A stretch of 64,000 nt of DNA from Desulfatibacillum sp. (GCA_020725555.1 DYEU01000010.1:1-64000), one strand, 5' to 3'. Shown: positions 46,423 through 55,268, counted from the stretch's first letter. A program made the numbers and translations. Notes: generated by a model not told the origin, from the sequence alone.

Positions 46423-48068
46423 AGCGGCGCGGCCGCCGCCTGCGGGGGGTCGGCCTGCGCCTCCTTGCGGCGCAGCATGGCGGCCATGGCCGCGGTCTGG
46501 GCGAGCGAAAGGGCCACAAAATGGCCCGCCCAAGCCGGAACCCCGGCGACCAGCGGCCCCTCGACCCCCCAGGCCCAGAGGTCGTGGGCGAGGACGAAGA
46601 TCGCCGCCTGCACGGCGACCCAGGGGTTCCGCACCCAGGCCGGGATCGCCCAGAGGCTCTCGCGCCGTCGCAGCCGCCCCGCCGCCCACACGGCGCCGTA
46701 GGCCCCGAAGGCGGCGGCCATCACCCCGACGACGGGGAGGAAGGGGCCGGGATCGATCCGCCCCGTCTGGAAGAGGACGAGCGCCGCCTCCCCCGCCAGG
46801 ATGGAGGCGACGGCCGCGGCAGCGGGCGGCCTCTGGAGATAGAGGCCGAACAAGACCGTGGGGAAGAGGACGGCCAGCCCCGTGAAGGAGGCGGTCGCGA
46901 TCTCGAGGATGGTCGCCGGCGGCCGGTAGGAGAGGCTCAGGCCGGCAAGGCCCAGGGCGAAGACGAAGAGGCGGCCCGCGAGGGCGTTCGAGCGGGTCCC
47001 CGGCAGAAGGCGGGGCAGGAGATCGCGCGTGAAGAGCGCGCTCAGGGTCAAGAGCTGCGAATCCAGGGTGGACATGAGCGCGGCGAGCCCCGCGGTGACG
47101 ACGAGCGCGGCAAAGAGATCGCCCGCCGCCGCCGACATCAGCATCGGGAAAATCCGGTCCGCCTGCTTTCCGGAGAGGCCGGGGAAGGAGAGGTGGCCCA
47201 GGACCCCCACGGCCACCGGGGCGGCGAAGAGCGCCGTGCAGAGGAGGGGATAGGCGAGCATCATGCGGCCGATCGCCTTCTCGTCGCGCGCGGCGAAAAA
47301 GCGCTGGAAGAGCTGCGGGAACATCGGGTCGCAGAAGAACCAGAGGGCGAGGTAGCTGAACCAGATGCCCGGGAGATAGACGCCCTGCGCCCCGGGCCGG
47401 CCGAAGAGCTCGGGCCGGTGGGCGAAGACCGCGCCGCTGGCGGCCGCAAAGCCGCCGTGGTGGTGCGCGGCCACGACGGCGGCGGCGAGCAGCAGCCCGA
47501 AGAGGATGACCCCCTGGAAGACGTCGGTCCAGGCGACGGCGCGGAGACCGCCGCGCAGGGTGTAGAGGACCACGAGGCCGGTGACGCAGGCCGCGCCGGC
47601 GAAGGCGGGAATTCCCAATAGCTCCTCCAGGGCGTAGCCGGCCGCCAGCGGCTGGAGCGCGAGATAGGGCAGGGTGAAGACGATCATCGCCAGGCTGAAG
47701 AGCGTGGAGAGCGCGGGGCTGCCGTAGAGGTGCCCCACGAGCTCGGCCGGGGTGATCAGCCCCTGCTCCCGGCCGATCCGCCAGGCGCGGCGGCCGATCA
47801 CCCAGAACGTGAGCGCCATGAAGCCGGTCCCGAAGCCCATGACCGGGAAAAACGCCCAGCCGTCGCGGTAGCCCGCCCCCGAGACGCCGAAGACCGTGAA
47901 GGCGGAGAAATTGGTGGCCGCCATGGTGGCGAGAAGGACCGCCCCCCCCAGTCTGCGGTCGGCGAGAAAATAGGAAACGGGCGACTCGCCGAGGCGCGTG
48001 CGCGCCATGGCGCCGATCGCCAGCAGCACGAGCGCATAGCCCGCGAGCACGAAAAGCCTCGTCTCCAT
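46323..48068 (-). CDS. Sodium/solute symporter (SSS family)
   Basis: 581 residues, about 13 membrane helices. SSS family features: FLADRRLGG, ATNFSAFTVFGVSGAGYRDG in the first helices (sodium site), and STLDSQLLTLSALFTRD, which carries the conserved Ser for sodium. Relatives move proline, pantothenate or short organic acids. ATG 48068 is preferred; GTG 48074 is possible. The last 33 residues are encoded antisense to the aldolase gene. A promoter and a perfect 32-base palindrome lie upstream. Confidence 0.9.
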   Translation of the reverse strand: METRLFVLAGYALVLLAIGAMARTRLGESPVSYFLADRRLGGAVLLATMAATNFSAFTVFGVSGAGYRDGWAFFPVMGFGTGFMALTFWVIGRRAWRIGREQGLITPAELVGHLYGSPALSTLFSLAMIVFTLPYLALQPLAAGYALEELLGIPAFAGAACVTGLVVLYTLRGGLRAVAWTDVFQGVILFGLLLAAAVVAAHHHGGFAAASGAVFAHRPELFGRPGAQGVYLPGIWFSYLALWFFCDPMFPQLFQRFFAARDEKAIGRMMLAYPLLCTALFAAPVAVGVLGHLSFPGLSGKQADRIFPMLMSAAAGDLFAALVVTAGLAALMSTLDSQLLTLSALFTRDLLPRLLPGTRSNALAGRLFVFALGLAGLSLSYRPPATILEIATASFTGLAVLFPTVLFGLYLQRPPAAAAVASILAGEAALVLFQTGRIDPGPFLPVVGVMAAAFGAYGAVWAAGRLRRRESLWAIPAWVRNPWVAVQAAIFVLAHDLWAWGVEGPLVAGVPAWAGHFVALSLAQTAAMAAMLRRKEAQADPPQAAAAPLQAMSPARRRIAAIAARSSGPEGKSGGRGSPPK

Positions 48069-48097
48069 CGGCACCCCCCGGAAGCCCCGAAAATGGC

Positions 48098-48129
48098 AAC
48101 GCCATCCCGACCCGGGTCGGGATGGCGTT
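48098..48129. repeat. Perfect 32-base palindrome upstream of the symporter
   Basis: AACGCCATCCCGACCC (48098-48113) is followed with no spacer by its exact reverse complement (48114-48129); with one bulge the stem extends three more pairs. It lies 29 bases before the symporter start, downstream of its putative promoter, so it could be an operator, an attenuating leader hairpin, or the terminator of the gene at 48238-49593. Confidence 0.7.
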
Positions 48130-48186
48130 CGCCTGGCATGACCCTTTCAACGCGTGTTGCGGCCGGAGCCCTTCCGGCCTTCGCGA

Positions 48187-48216
48187 AAATTAGTCCGGAT
48201 CCCTCCGCGGCGTCAA
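48187..48216 (-). promoter_or_regulatory. Putative promoter of the symporter gene
   Basis: Minus strand TTGACG (48211-48216), 18 bases, TAATTT (48187-48192). The palindrome would fall inside the transcript about 60-90 bases after the start point. Confidence 0.4.
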
Positions 48217-48237
48217 GTCAGCCGCCTTCGTTTCGCC

Positions 48238-49593
48238 TCACAACACGCCGTAGCCCATAAGCAGGGCGCAGACGGTCATGATCAACCCGCTCCACAACAG
48301 GGTCATCGTCGTGTAGCCCATGACGTCGCGCGCCGAGAGCCCCGCCAAGCCGAGCAGCGGCAGCGCCCAGAAGGGCTGGATCATGTTCGTCCACTGGTCG
48401 CCCCAGGCGACGACCATGGCCGAGCGCACCATGTCGATCCCCATGGCCTTCGCCGCCTCGATCGTGATCGGACCCTGGACGGCCCACTGGCCGCCGCCGG
48501 AGGGGACGAAGAGGTTGATGATCCCGGCGGCCCAGAACTGGAGCATGTAAAAGGTGCCGGCCGAGGAGACGGCGACGAACCAGCCGGCGATCACCTTGGC
48601 GAGCCCGGTGCCGACCATGATGCCCTGGATGCCGCCGTAGAGCGGGAACTGCAGGGCGATCCCGCCCGCGCCGCGGATGGCGATCGAGATGGCGTTGATG
48701 TAGTTCACCGGCTTGCCGTGCAGGAGCACGCCGCAGATGAAGAAGATGAAAATCACGATGTTCAGGTTCAGGTCGAAGCCCTTGGTGCTGAAATGGTGGT
48801 AGAGGTAGATCAGCCCCAGGATGCCGAAGATGAGGTTGATGACGACGCTGTGGTCGATCCGCTGGGCGATGGTCGGGTTCTCCGGCCGCGGCACCCGCAC
48901 GGTCGCGCTCTCCACCTCCTTGAGCTTCTCGGGCGGGATGAGCTTCACCTCCTCGCGCCGGGGGTGGATGAAGGCGTAGAGGATGGGGATGGTGAGCACC
49001 ATCAGGATGAGCGGCACGAGGTTGAAGGCGGTGAAGATGCTCTGGGAGACCGGAACCGCCGCCCCCGTCGCCTTCTCGATGAAGTTCTGGGCGTGCTTGG
49101 CCGTCGCGCACACCAGCGGGATCGAGCCCGAAAGGCCCATGTGCCAGACGACGAACCCCGAATAGCCGGCGGCGATCAGGTAGGGGAAGTCGACCTCGCG
49201 GTTGCGGCGGGCGATCTCGAGGGCGAGCAGCCCGCTCACGATCAGACCGAAGCCCCAGTTGACCCAGGAGCAGACCCCGCCGACGAAGGCGACGATCATC
49301 CCCGCGCGCACGGGCGTGCAGCCGATCGAGGCGATGGCGACCAGCACGCTGTTCACCGCGGGGGTGAGCGCCAGCGCGTGCCCGGTGATGAGGATCAGCA
49401 CCATCTGCATGGCGAAGGCGATGATCCCGTAGATCCCGTCGCCCCAGGTGGTGACGACCTTCAGGAATCCGGCGTCGGTGAAGACGAGGGCGAGGATGGC
49501 CGAGAGGAACGTCAGCAGGATGGCGAAGAGATAGGCGTCCGGAAGGTAGTTCCGCATCACGTGGGTGAAAAACGAGGCAAGGCTTCTCAGCAT
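48238..49593 (-). CDS. Short-chain fatty acid transporter (AtoE family)
   Basis: 451 residues, polytopic membrane protein of the AtoE/TIGR00366 type that imports short-chain fatty acids. Family segments: SVNWGFGLIVSGLLALEIARR, HMGLSGSIPL, NLFVPSGGGQWAVQGP and GDQWTNMIQPFWALP. A strong AGGAGGG precedes the ATG. The next upstream gene is an alpha/beta hydrolase 109 bases away. Together with the symporter it forms an organic-acid uptake pair beside the glyoxylate operon. Confidence 0.92.
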   Translation of the reverse strand: MLRSLASFFTHVMRNYLPDAYLFAILLTFLSAILALVFTDAGFLKVVTTWGDGIYGIIAFAMQMVLILITGHALALTPAVNSVLVAIASIGCTPVRAGMIVAFVGGVCSWVNWGFGLIVSGLLALEIARRNREVDFPYLIAAGYSGFVVWHMGLSGSIPLVCATAKHAQNFIEKATGAAVPVSQSIFTAFNLVPLILMVLTIPILYAFIHPRREEVKLIPPEKLKEVESATVRVPRPENPTIAQRIDHSVVINLIFGILGLIYLYHHFSTKGFDLNLNIVIFIFFICGVLLHGKPVNYINAISIAIRGAGGIALQFPLYGGIQGIMVGTGLAKVIAGWFVAVSSAGTFYMLQFWAAGIINLFVPSGGGQWAVQGPITIEAAKAMGIDMVRSAMVVAWGDQWTNMIQPFWALPLLGLAGLSARDVMGYTTMTLLWSGLIMTVCALLMGYGVL

Positions 49594-49702
49594 GACGATC
49601 CCTCCTTCCTGTTGCGGTTCAGCCGCCCGCCGCCGGGGGCGGCAGGTTGCGGCATGGGCTCGACAAGCGGAAAGGACCTCGACGGCGAAGAAGACGACGG
49701 GG

Positions 49703-50590
49703 TTATATCCCCGAATCGGGGTTTTGGCGAGAGGAAAATGGCGCGCCGCCTTGGCTTCCGGCCGTCCCCCCGAGGAAGGCGAGCACGGCGCGCGACAGCT
49801 CCTCCCAGGCTCGCCGGCCGGCGCTCTCCTCGTCGAGGATCAGGTGCCGGTAGGCGGCGGCGAGGACCGGGCGGCTCACGCGCAGAAGGTGAACCCGCCA
49901 GCGGTCGAGGCGCTGTTCCTCGACCAGGCGCCCCAGGCCCTCCGCCGAGACGAGCCCGTCGCCCGGGTCCACGAGCACGAGGGTCGGGACGTTCAGCCGC
50001 GGGCCGAGGCAGGCTGCGAAATGGTCGAGGGTTTCGAAGAGGGCGTTGTAAGCGGCGACCGGGGTGCCGGGGTTCGCCGGGTACCCCCGGGGGGCGGGGG
50101 TCGGGAGGACGAGCCCCGGAAACGGGGAGAGCAGCCGGATCGCCCGGTCCCAGGGCCTGAGCCGCAGGGCGGGGGCGAGGAGCAGCATGCGCTCGAAGGC
50201 GACCTCGGGGCGGGAGACGAGGAGGTCGCAGCCCAGGAGCGCGCCGTAGGAAAAGCCGAGGAACACCACCCCGCAGCCTTCCCTCCCGGCCAGCCGGCAG
50301 ACTTCCCGGTAGCCGGCGAGCGCCTCTTCGGCCCAGCGCCGGTAGGAGGCGGCCTTGAAGGCGTCCAGGCGGTCTTCGCCGGCCTCGGCGCCCGGCCGGC
50401 GGTCGAAACGGCCCCCGTGCCCGGACAGCGCGAGGTTGAACGCGGCGATCCCCGCCCGGTTCACGAGCGCGATCAGCGGACGCATCCTGCCGGGGTCGAG
50501 GTTCAGCCCGTGCAGGACGAGGGCCGCGGCGCGGACCCCGCCCCGGCCCTCCGGCAGAAACCACTCCCCGCACGCCGCCGCGTCGCCCAT
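49703..50590 (-). CDS. Alpha/beta hydrolase
   Basis: 295 residues with the alpha/beta hydrolase fold: oxyanion segment LVLHGLN, nucleophile elbow GFSYGA with Ser114, candidate acid Asp in VLVDPGDGLV, and His in the YRHLILDEES region. No signal peptide. Substrate unknown. It begins 7 bases after the lon stop on the same strand, so it is probably co-transcribed with lon. A short hairpin (CCCC-GATTC-GGGG) overlaps the stop region. Confidence 0.8.
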   Translation of the reverse strand: MGDAAACGEWFLPEGRGGVRAAALVLHGLNLDPGRMRPLIALVNRAGIAAFNLALSGHGGRFDRRPGAEAGEDRLDAFKAASYRRWAEEALAGYREVCRLAGREGCGVVFLGFSYGALLGCDLLVSRPEVAFERMLLLAPALRLRPWDRAIRLLSPFPGLVLPTPAPRGYPANPGTPVAAYNALFETLDHFAACLGPRLNVPTLVLVDPGDGLVSAEGLGRLVEEQRLDRWRVHLLRVSRPVLAAAYRHLILDEESAGRRAWEELSRAVLAFLGGTAGSQGGAPFSSRQNPDSGI

Positions 50591-50597
50591 CGCGCCT

Positions 50598-53051
50598 TCA
50601 GCCGACCAGCGGAAGCGCGGGCTGGCGGCGGTTTTCCGTACCCAGGGCGACGGGCAGGGCCTCCTCGATCCGCTCGACGAGGACCAGCCGCAGGGCGTCG
50701 CGCACCTCGCGGGGCACGTCCTCGAGGTCTTTTTCGTTGCGGCGCGGCAAAATCACGGTGGCGAGCCCCGCCCGGTGGGCGGCGAGCAGCTTCATCTTGA
50801 TGCCGCCCACGGGGAGAACCCGGCCCCGCAGCGTCACCTCGCCGGTCATGCCCACGTCGCCGCGCACCGTCCGGCCGCTGAAGAGGCTCGCCATGGCGAG
50901 CACCATGGCGACCCCCGCCGAGGGCCCGTCCTTGGGCACAGCGCCCGCGGGCACATGGAGGTGGACGTCGCTCGCCTCGAAGACCGCCGGGTCGACGCCG
51001 AGGACCTCGGCCTTGGAGCGGACGTAGCTGTGGGCGATCTGGGCGCTTTCGCGCATCACCTCGCCCAGGTGGCCGGTGAGCGTGAGGGTGCCCTTGCCCT
51101 TCATGCGGGTGGCCTCGATGAAGAGAATGTCGCCGCCGAAGGAGGTGACGGCGAGCCCGGTGGCGATCCCGGGGATCTCGATCGGCTCGGAGCGCTCGGC
51201 CTCGTAGGCTTCCTTGCGCAGCACCTCGCGGACGAGCTCGGGGGTCACCAGCACGTGGCTCCACTGCTGCTCGACGATGCGCACGGCGCACTTGCGGCAG
51301 ACGGCGCCGAGGGCGCGCTCGAGGGCGCGCACGCCGGCCTCGCGCGTGTAGTCGCGGATGATCTTGCGCACGGCGTCGTCGGTGAAGGTGAGCTCCTCTT
51401 CCCGCAGGCCGTTCGCCTTGACCTGCCGCGGGATGAGGTGCCGGCGGGCGATCTCGAGCTTCTCGGCCTCGGTGTAGCCGTCGAGGGCGAGCACCTCCAT
51501 GCGGTCGCGCAGCGGCGCGGGGATCGTTTCGAGCTGGTTCGCGGTGGTGATGAAGATCACCTCGCTCAGGTCGAAATCGACGTCGAGGTAGTGATCCCGG
51601 AAGGCGCGGTTCTGGGCCGGGTCGAGGACCTCGAGCAGCGCGCTGGCGGGGTCGCCCCGCCAGTCCTGGCCGATCTTGTCCACCTCGTCGAGCATGAAGA
51701 CGGGGTTGCGCGTCCCCGCCCGGCGGATGGCCTGGAGAATGCGGCCGGGCATGGCGCCGATGTAGGTGCGGCGGTGCCCGCGGATCTCGGCCTCGTCCCG
51801 CACCCCGCCCAGGCTCATGCGCGTGAAACTCCGACCCAGGGCGCGGGCGATGCTCTTGCCGAGGCTCGTCTTGCCGACCCCCGGCGGGCCGACGAAGCAG
51901 AGAATCGCCCCCCCGGGCTCCGCCTCGCCGCCGGGCGCCCCCTCCGCCCCCGCGCCCCGCTCGGCGCGGAGCTTGCGCACGGCGAGGGCCTCGAGGATGC
52001 GTTCCTTGATCTCCTGCAGCCCGTAGTGGTCCTCGTCGAGGACGCGCCGGGCATGGCCGATGTCGGTGCGGTCCTCGCTCAGCTTCTTCCAGGGCAACTC
52101 GAGGATCCAGTCGAGGTAGGTGCGGATCATCGAGGACTCGGGGGAATGGGGCGACATCCCCCGCAGCCGCTTGAGCTCCCGCTCGGCCTCCTTGCGCGCC
52201 TCCTCGGGCAAGCCGGCCGCGGCGATCTTTTCGGCGTACTCGTCGGCCTCGGAGCGGGAGTCGTCGGCCTCGCCGAGCTCCTTCTGGATCGCCTTGAGCT
52301 GCTGGCGCAGGAAATAGTCGCGCTGGGCCTTTTCCATCTCCTCGCGGGCGTCGCTCTGGATCTTCTGCCCCAGCGAGAGCACCTCCTTTTCGCGGGCGAG
52401 GTGGGCGATGAGCAGCCGGAGCTTCTGCTTGAGCTCGTCGGCGGCCAGCACCTCCTGGGCCTTCTCCATCGGAAGCCCGGCGTAGTTGGCGACCAGGTAG
52501 GCGAGGTAGCGCGGGTTCTTCACCTGGGCGAGGAAATCGGCGGCCTCCTTCGGGTAGTTCGGCGAAAGGGCGACCACCTCGCGCGCGAGATCGACCAGGC
52601 TGCGCTGCAGGGCGTCGGTCTCGAGGTCCTCCTCGAGCCGGTCGGCGGCGAGGTCGACGCGCGCCTTGAGGTAGGGCTGATCGGCCGTCCAGTAGGCGAT
52701 GCGGAAGCGCTCGAGACACTGGACGATCACGCTGAAATGGCCCTCGGCGGTCTGGACGACGCGCTCGATGCGCGCGATCGTCCCCACCTCGTGCACCTGG
52801 CCCGGCATGGGCTCCTCGATCTGGGGGTCCTTCATGGCCACCAGCCCGATCAGCCGCTCCCCCTGGCGGGCCTCCTCGATCAGGCGCACCGAGCGCGGGA
52901 TCCCGATCGAGAGCGGAAGAATCGTGAAGGGGAAGGCGACCGTGTTGCGCAGCGGCAGGATGGGAAGCTCCGCGGGCAACGTGAGGGACTCGTTCTCCCG
53001 CGAGCGCTCCTCGGTTTCCGGGGCCATGCGAAAGGCTTTGGGGGTCGACAT
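50598..53051 (-). CDS. lon: ATP-dependent Lon protease
   Basis: 817 residues. N-terminal substrate-binding LAN domain (LPILPLRNTVAFP, about 28-220), coiled-coil region, AAA+ domain with Walker A GPPGVGKT, and the C-terminal protease with catalytic dyad Ser711 (KDGPSAG) and Lys754 (GGIKMKLLAAH). Length is typical for LonA. AAGGAG sits 9 bases before the ATG. Degrades damaged and regulatory proteins. It is divergent from the aroF-pheA leader. Confidence 0.97.
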   Translation of the reverse strand: MSTPKAFRMAPETEERSRENESLTLPAELPILPLRNTVAFPFTILPLSIGIPRSVRLIEEARQGERLIGLVAMKDPQIEEPMPGQVHEVGTIARIERVVQTAEGHFSVIVQCLERFRIAYWTADQPYLKARVDLAADRLEEDLETDALQRSLVDLAREVVALSPNYPKEAADFLAQVKNPRYLAYLVANYAGLPMEKAQEVLAADELKQKLRLLIAHLAREKEVLSLGQKIQSDAREEMEKAQRDYFLRQQLKAIQKELGEADDSRSEADEYAEKIAAAGLPEEARKEAERELKRLRGMSPHSPESSMIRTYLDWILELPWKKLSEDRTDIGHARRVLDEDHYGLQEIKERILEALAVRKLRAERGAGAEGAPGGEAEPGGAILCFVGPPGVGKTSLGKSIARALGRSFTRMSLGGVRDEAEIRGHRRTYIGAMPGRILQAIRRAGTRNPVFMLDEVDKIGQDWRGDPASALLEVLDPAQNRAFRDHYLDVDFDLSEVIFITTANQLETIPAPLRDRMEVLALDGYTEAEKLEIARRHLIPRQVKANGLREEELTFTDDAVRKIIRDYTREAGVRALERALGAVCRKCAVRIVEQQWSHVLVTPELVREVLRKEAYEAERSEPIEIPGIATGLAVTSFGGDILFIEATRMKGKGTLTLTGHLGEVMRESAQIAHSYVRSKAEVLGVDPAVFEASDVHLHVPAGAVPKDGPSAGVAMVLAMASLFSGRTVRGDVGMTGEVTLRGRVLPVGGIKMKLLAAHRAGLATVILPRRNEKDLEDVPREVRDALRLVLVERIEEALPVALGTENRRQPALPLVG

Positions 53052-53131
53052 GGATGAACGCTCCTTGGGGTGGAGTGGCTTCTTCGGGATCAAGGTAATG
53101 AGCGGTGCCGGATTGTAAAGGAGGGGGCTTC

Positions 53132-53161
53132 TTGACAGCCCGCGGGGGGACGTGGTAGGCG
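53132..53161 (+). promoter_or_regulatory. Promoter of the aroF-pheA attenuator/operon
   Basis: TTGACA (53132-53137), 18 bases, TAGGCG (53156-53161). The -35 is perfect; the -10 keeps only TA at its start. Initiation near 53168 would place a ribosome site and the leader ORF at the very 5' end of the transcript, as in classical attenuators. Confidence 0.45.
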
Positions 53162-53192
53162 GAACGTGTTGGAAAAGAAAAAAGGTGCGTTC

Positions 53193-53249
53193 GTGATCGG
53201 ACGATTCCTCGGCTTTTGGCGCTTTGGAATCGTCCATCCGGGATTCTGA
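53193..53249 (+). CDS. Phenylalanine-rich leader peptide
   Basis: 18-codon ORF: GTG start, AAGGTG ribosome site five bases upstream, TGA stop. Peptide MIGRFLGFWRFGIVHPGF: Phe at positions 5, 8, 11 and 18, plus one Trp. Codons 14-17 also form the first arm of the leader RNA structure. Such density of Phe in a tiny ORF just ahead of a terminator and a Phe-biosynthesis gene is the hallmark of a pheA/pheST-type leader. It matches no database entry I can check; the call rests on position, composition and the RNA pairings. Confidence 0.75.
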   Translation: MIGRFLGFWRFGIVHPGF

Positions 53250-53349
53250 ACCGAAACCCCTACGTTTCGAGGCCCGGATGGACCGGCGGCGGTCTGTCCG
53301 GGGCGAGGCGACGCATTCAGGCTCCGAGACCGCTCTCGGAGCTTTTTTT
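53232..53349 (+). promoter_or_regulatory. Phenylalanine attenuator: alternative hairpins and intrinsic terminator
   Basis: Segment A (53232-53242) pairs perfectly over 11 bases with segment B (53273-53283). B with its neighbour (53273-53284) can instead pair with C (53291-53302), CCCGGA/TCCGGG plus GACC/GGTC. C and its left flank (53289-53295 and 53299-53304) can pair with 53321-53333 as an antiterminator. The terminator is GCTCCGAGA (53321-53329), loop CCGC, TCTCGGAGC (53334-53342), then seven T. Logic: a ribosome at the leader stop covers A, B:C forms and the terminator forms. A ribosome stalled at early Phe codons leaves A free, A:B forms, C is released, and the antiterminator forms. Confidence 0.72.
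53321..53349 (+). terminator. Intrinsic terminator inside the aroF-pheA leader
   Basis: Perfect nine-base stem, four-base loop and seven consecutive T, ending 44 bases before the aroF-pheA ATG. It cannot serve an upstream plus-strand gene, because the only upstream plus-strand ORF is the leader peptide; hence an attenuator terminator. Confidence 0.85.
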
Positions 53350-53393
53350 GTTCGCTTCCTTCCGCCGCGGCCCTCGAGAAGGAGACCCGTGCC

Positions 53394-55268
53394 ATGATTC
53401 TCGAGTTGGAAAAGGATCTCACCCCCGAAGGCAAGGCGCAGCTCATCCGCCGGCTCAAGGCCCTGCGCTGCGACTGCCGGGAACTGCCCGCCGTCGAGGG
53501 GACCCAGCGGATCGGCATCCTGGGGAAGCCCGGCCCGGGCGAGGAGGAGATCGGGCGGCTGCCGGGGGTCCAGCGCGTCGTCCGCGTGACCACGCCCTAC
53601 AAGCTCGCCGGCCGCCAGATGCACCCCCACGACACGATCGTCCGCGTGCGCGACGTCCTCGTCGGCGGGGAAAACCTCTGCGTGATCGCGGGTCCCTGCG
53701 CCGTCGAGAGCCTGGAGCAGGCCCTCACGATCGGCCGCGAGGTCAAGCAGGCCGGCGCGACCCTCTTCCGCGGCGGGGCCTTCAAGCCGCGGACCTCGCC
53801 CTACTCGTTCCAGGGGCTCGAGGAGGACGGCCTCAAGATCCTGGCCGAGGTGCGCGAAACGCTGGGGCTGCCCGTCGTCACCGAGATGACCTCGCCCTCC
53901 CAGGCGGACCTGATCTTCAAGTACGTGGACGTCGTCCAGATCGGCGCCCGCAACATGCAGAACTTCGAGCTCCTCAAATGCGCCGGCCGCATGGGCAAGC
54001 CCGTGCTGCTCAAGCGCGGACTCGCCGGGACGATCGAGGAGTGGCTCATGTCGGCCGAATACATCCTCTCCGAGGGGGACGGCCAGGTGATCCTCTGCGA
54101 GCGGGGCATCCGCACCTTCGAGCCCTACACGCGCAACACGCTCGACCTCTCGGCGATCCCGGTGATCAAGAAGCTGACCCATCTACCCATCGTCATCGAT
54201 CCGAGCCACGCGACCGGGATGCGCGAGAAGGTGAGCCCCATGGCCCGCGCGGCCGTCGCGGCCGGCGCCGACGGGATCATGGTCGAGGTGCACCACGACC
54301 CCGAGCGGGCGCTCTCCGACGGCGCCCAGAGCCTCTACCCGGCGCAGTTCCGCCAGCTCATGCGCGACCTCTACGTGATCGCCCCCGTCATCGGCAAGCG
54401 CCTGGACTTCACCCACATGGAGCGGGTGCGCACCATCGGCCGCCGCAGCCGGGAAGGGAGCGGGAAACCGCGCGCGGGGTTCATGGGCCGCGCCGGCAGC
54501 TTCAGCCACAAGGCCTGCCTGCAGTACTTCGCCGACGCGGTGGAGGCCGTCTCCTTTCACGCCTTCCGGGCGATCTTCGAGGCGATCCGCGAGGGCGGGA
54601 TCGACTACGGCGTGATCCCGCTCGAAAACTCCCTCTCCGGCAGCATCCACGAAAACTACGATCTGCTGCGGGAATACGACCTGCGGATCCTGGGCGAGCT
54701 CCCCATCCGCATCACCCAGAACCTGCTCGCCGTGCCCGGGGCCGAGCTCGCCGGCATCCGCAGGATCCTCTCCCACCCCCAGGGCTTCGAGCAGTGCCGC
54801 CGGTTCCTCTCCCAGTTCGACTGGGAGCAGGTGGCGGTGAGCGACACGGCGGCCGCCGCCGAGCGGGTGCGGGACGCGGCCGATCCCGGGCTCGCCGCGA
54901 TCGCCAACCAGAGCGCGGCCGAGCACTACGGGCTCCACATCCTCGTCCCCGGCATCGAGGACAACCCGCGGAACTTCACCCGCTTCGTCGTCGTCGGCCG
55001 CGAGCCGATCGAGACGCGCAAGGCGGCCAAGTCCTCGCTGCTCTGCTCGGCGCGGAACGAACCCGGGGCGCTCTTTTCCATTCTGCAGGTCTTCGCCGAG
55101 CACCGCATCAACATGATCAAGCTCGAATCGCGGCCGATCCCGGGCGAGCCCTGGCGCTACCTCTTTTACATCGACGTCGAAGCCGATCTCGAAGCCCCGG
55201 AGATGGCCGGGGTGCGGCGGGCGGTCGAGGAGAAAAGCGAGTTCTTCAAGCTGCTCGGCTGCTATTGA
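53394..55268 (+). CDS. Fusion of DAHP synthase, prephenate dehydratase and ACT domain
   Basis: 624 residues. 1-66: ferredoxin-like domain as in Thermotoga-type DAHP synthase. 75-345: DAHP synthase barrel (IAGPCAVES, RGGAFKPRTSPYSFQG, DPSHATG), the first step of the shikimate pathway. About 360-545: prephenate dehydratase (GFMGRAGSFSHKAC, GVIPLENSLSGSIHENYDLL, with the NFTRFVVV end), which makes phenylpyruvate. About 547-624: ACT domain with EPGALFSILQVF and the Phe-binding ESRP motif. No chorismate mutase. GAAGGAGA precedes the ATG. First- and last-stage enzymes in one chain, behind a Phe attenuator. Confidence 0.93.
   Translation: MILELEKDLTPEGKAQLIRRLKALRCDCRELPAVEGTQRIGILGKPGPGEEEIGRLPGVQRVVRVTTPYKLAGRQMHPHDTIVRVRDVLVGGENLCVIAGPCAVESLEQALTIGREVKQAGATLFRGGAFKPRTSPYSFQGLEEDGLKILAEVRETLGLPVVTEMTSPSQADLIFKYVDVVQIGARNMQNFELLKCAGRMGKPVLLKRGLAGTIEEWLMSAEYILSEGDGQVILCERGIRTFEPYTRNTLDLSAIPVIKKLTHLPIVIDPSHATGMREKVSPMARAAVAAGADGIMVEVHHDPERALSDGAQSLYPAQFRQLMRDLYVIAPVIGKRLDFTHMERVRTIGRRSREGSGKPRAGFMGRAGSFSHKACLQYFADAVEAVSFHAFRAIFEAIREGGIDYGVIPLENSLSGSIHENYDLLREYDLRILGELPIRITQNLLAVPGAELAGIRRILSHPQGFEQCRRFLSQFDWEQVAVSDTAAAAERVRDAADPGLAAIANQSAAEHYGLHILVPGIEDNPRNFTRFVVVGREPIETRKAAKSSLLCSARNEPGALFSILQVFAEHRINMIKLESRPIPGEPWRYLFYIDVEADLEAPEMAGVRRAVEEKSEFFKLLGCY

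Noticed and set aside
53265-53329. Simpler attenuator model pairing 53265-53274 directly with 53320-53329, plus a six-base hairpin 53252-53269
   Set aside because: The helix has two mismatches. A ribosome at the leader stop would then favour antitermination, the opposite of the expected logic. The A:B / B:C / antiterminator model uses longer perfect helices and gives the right sign.
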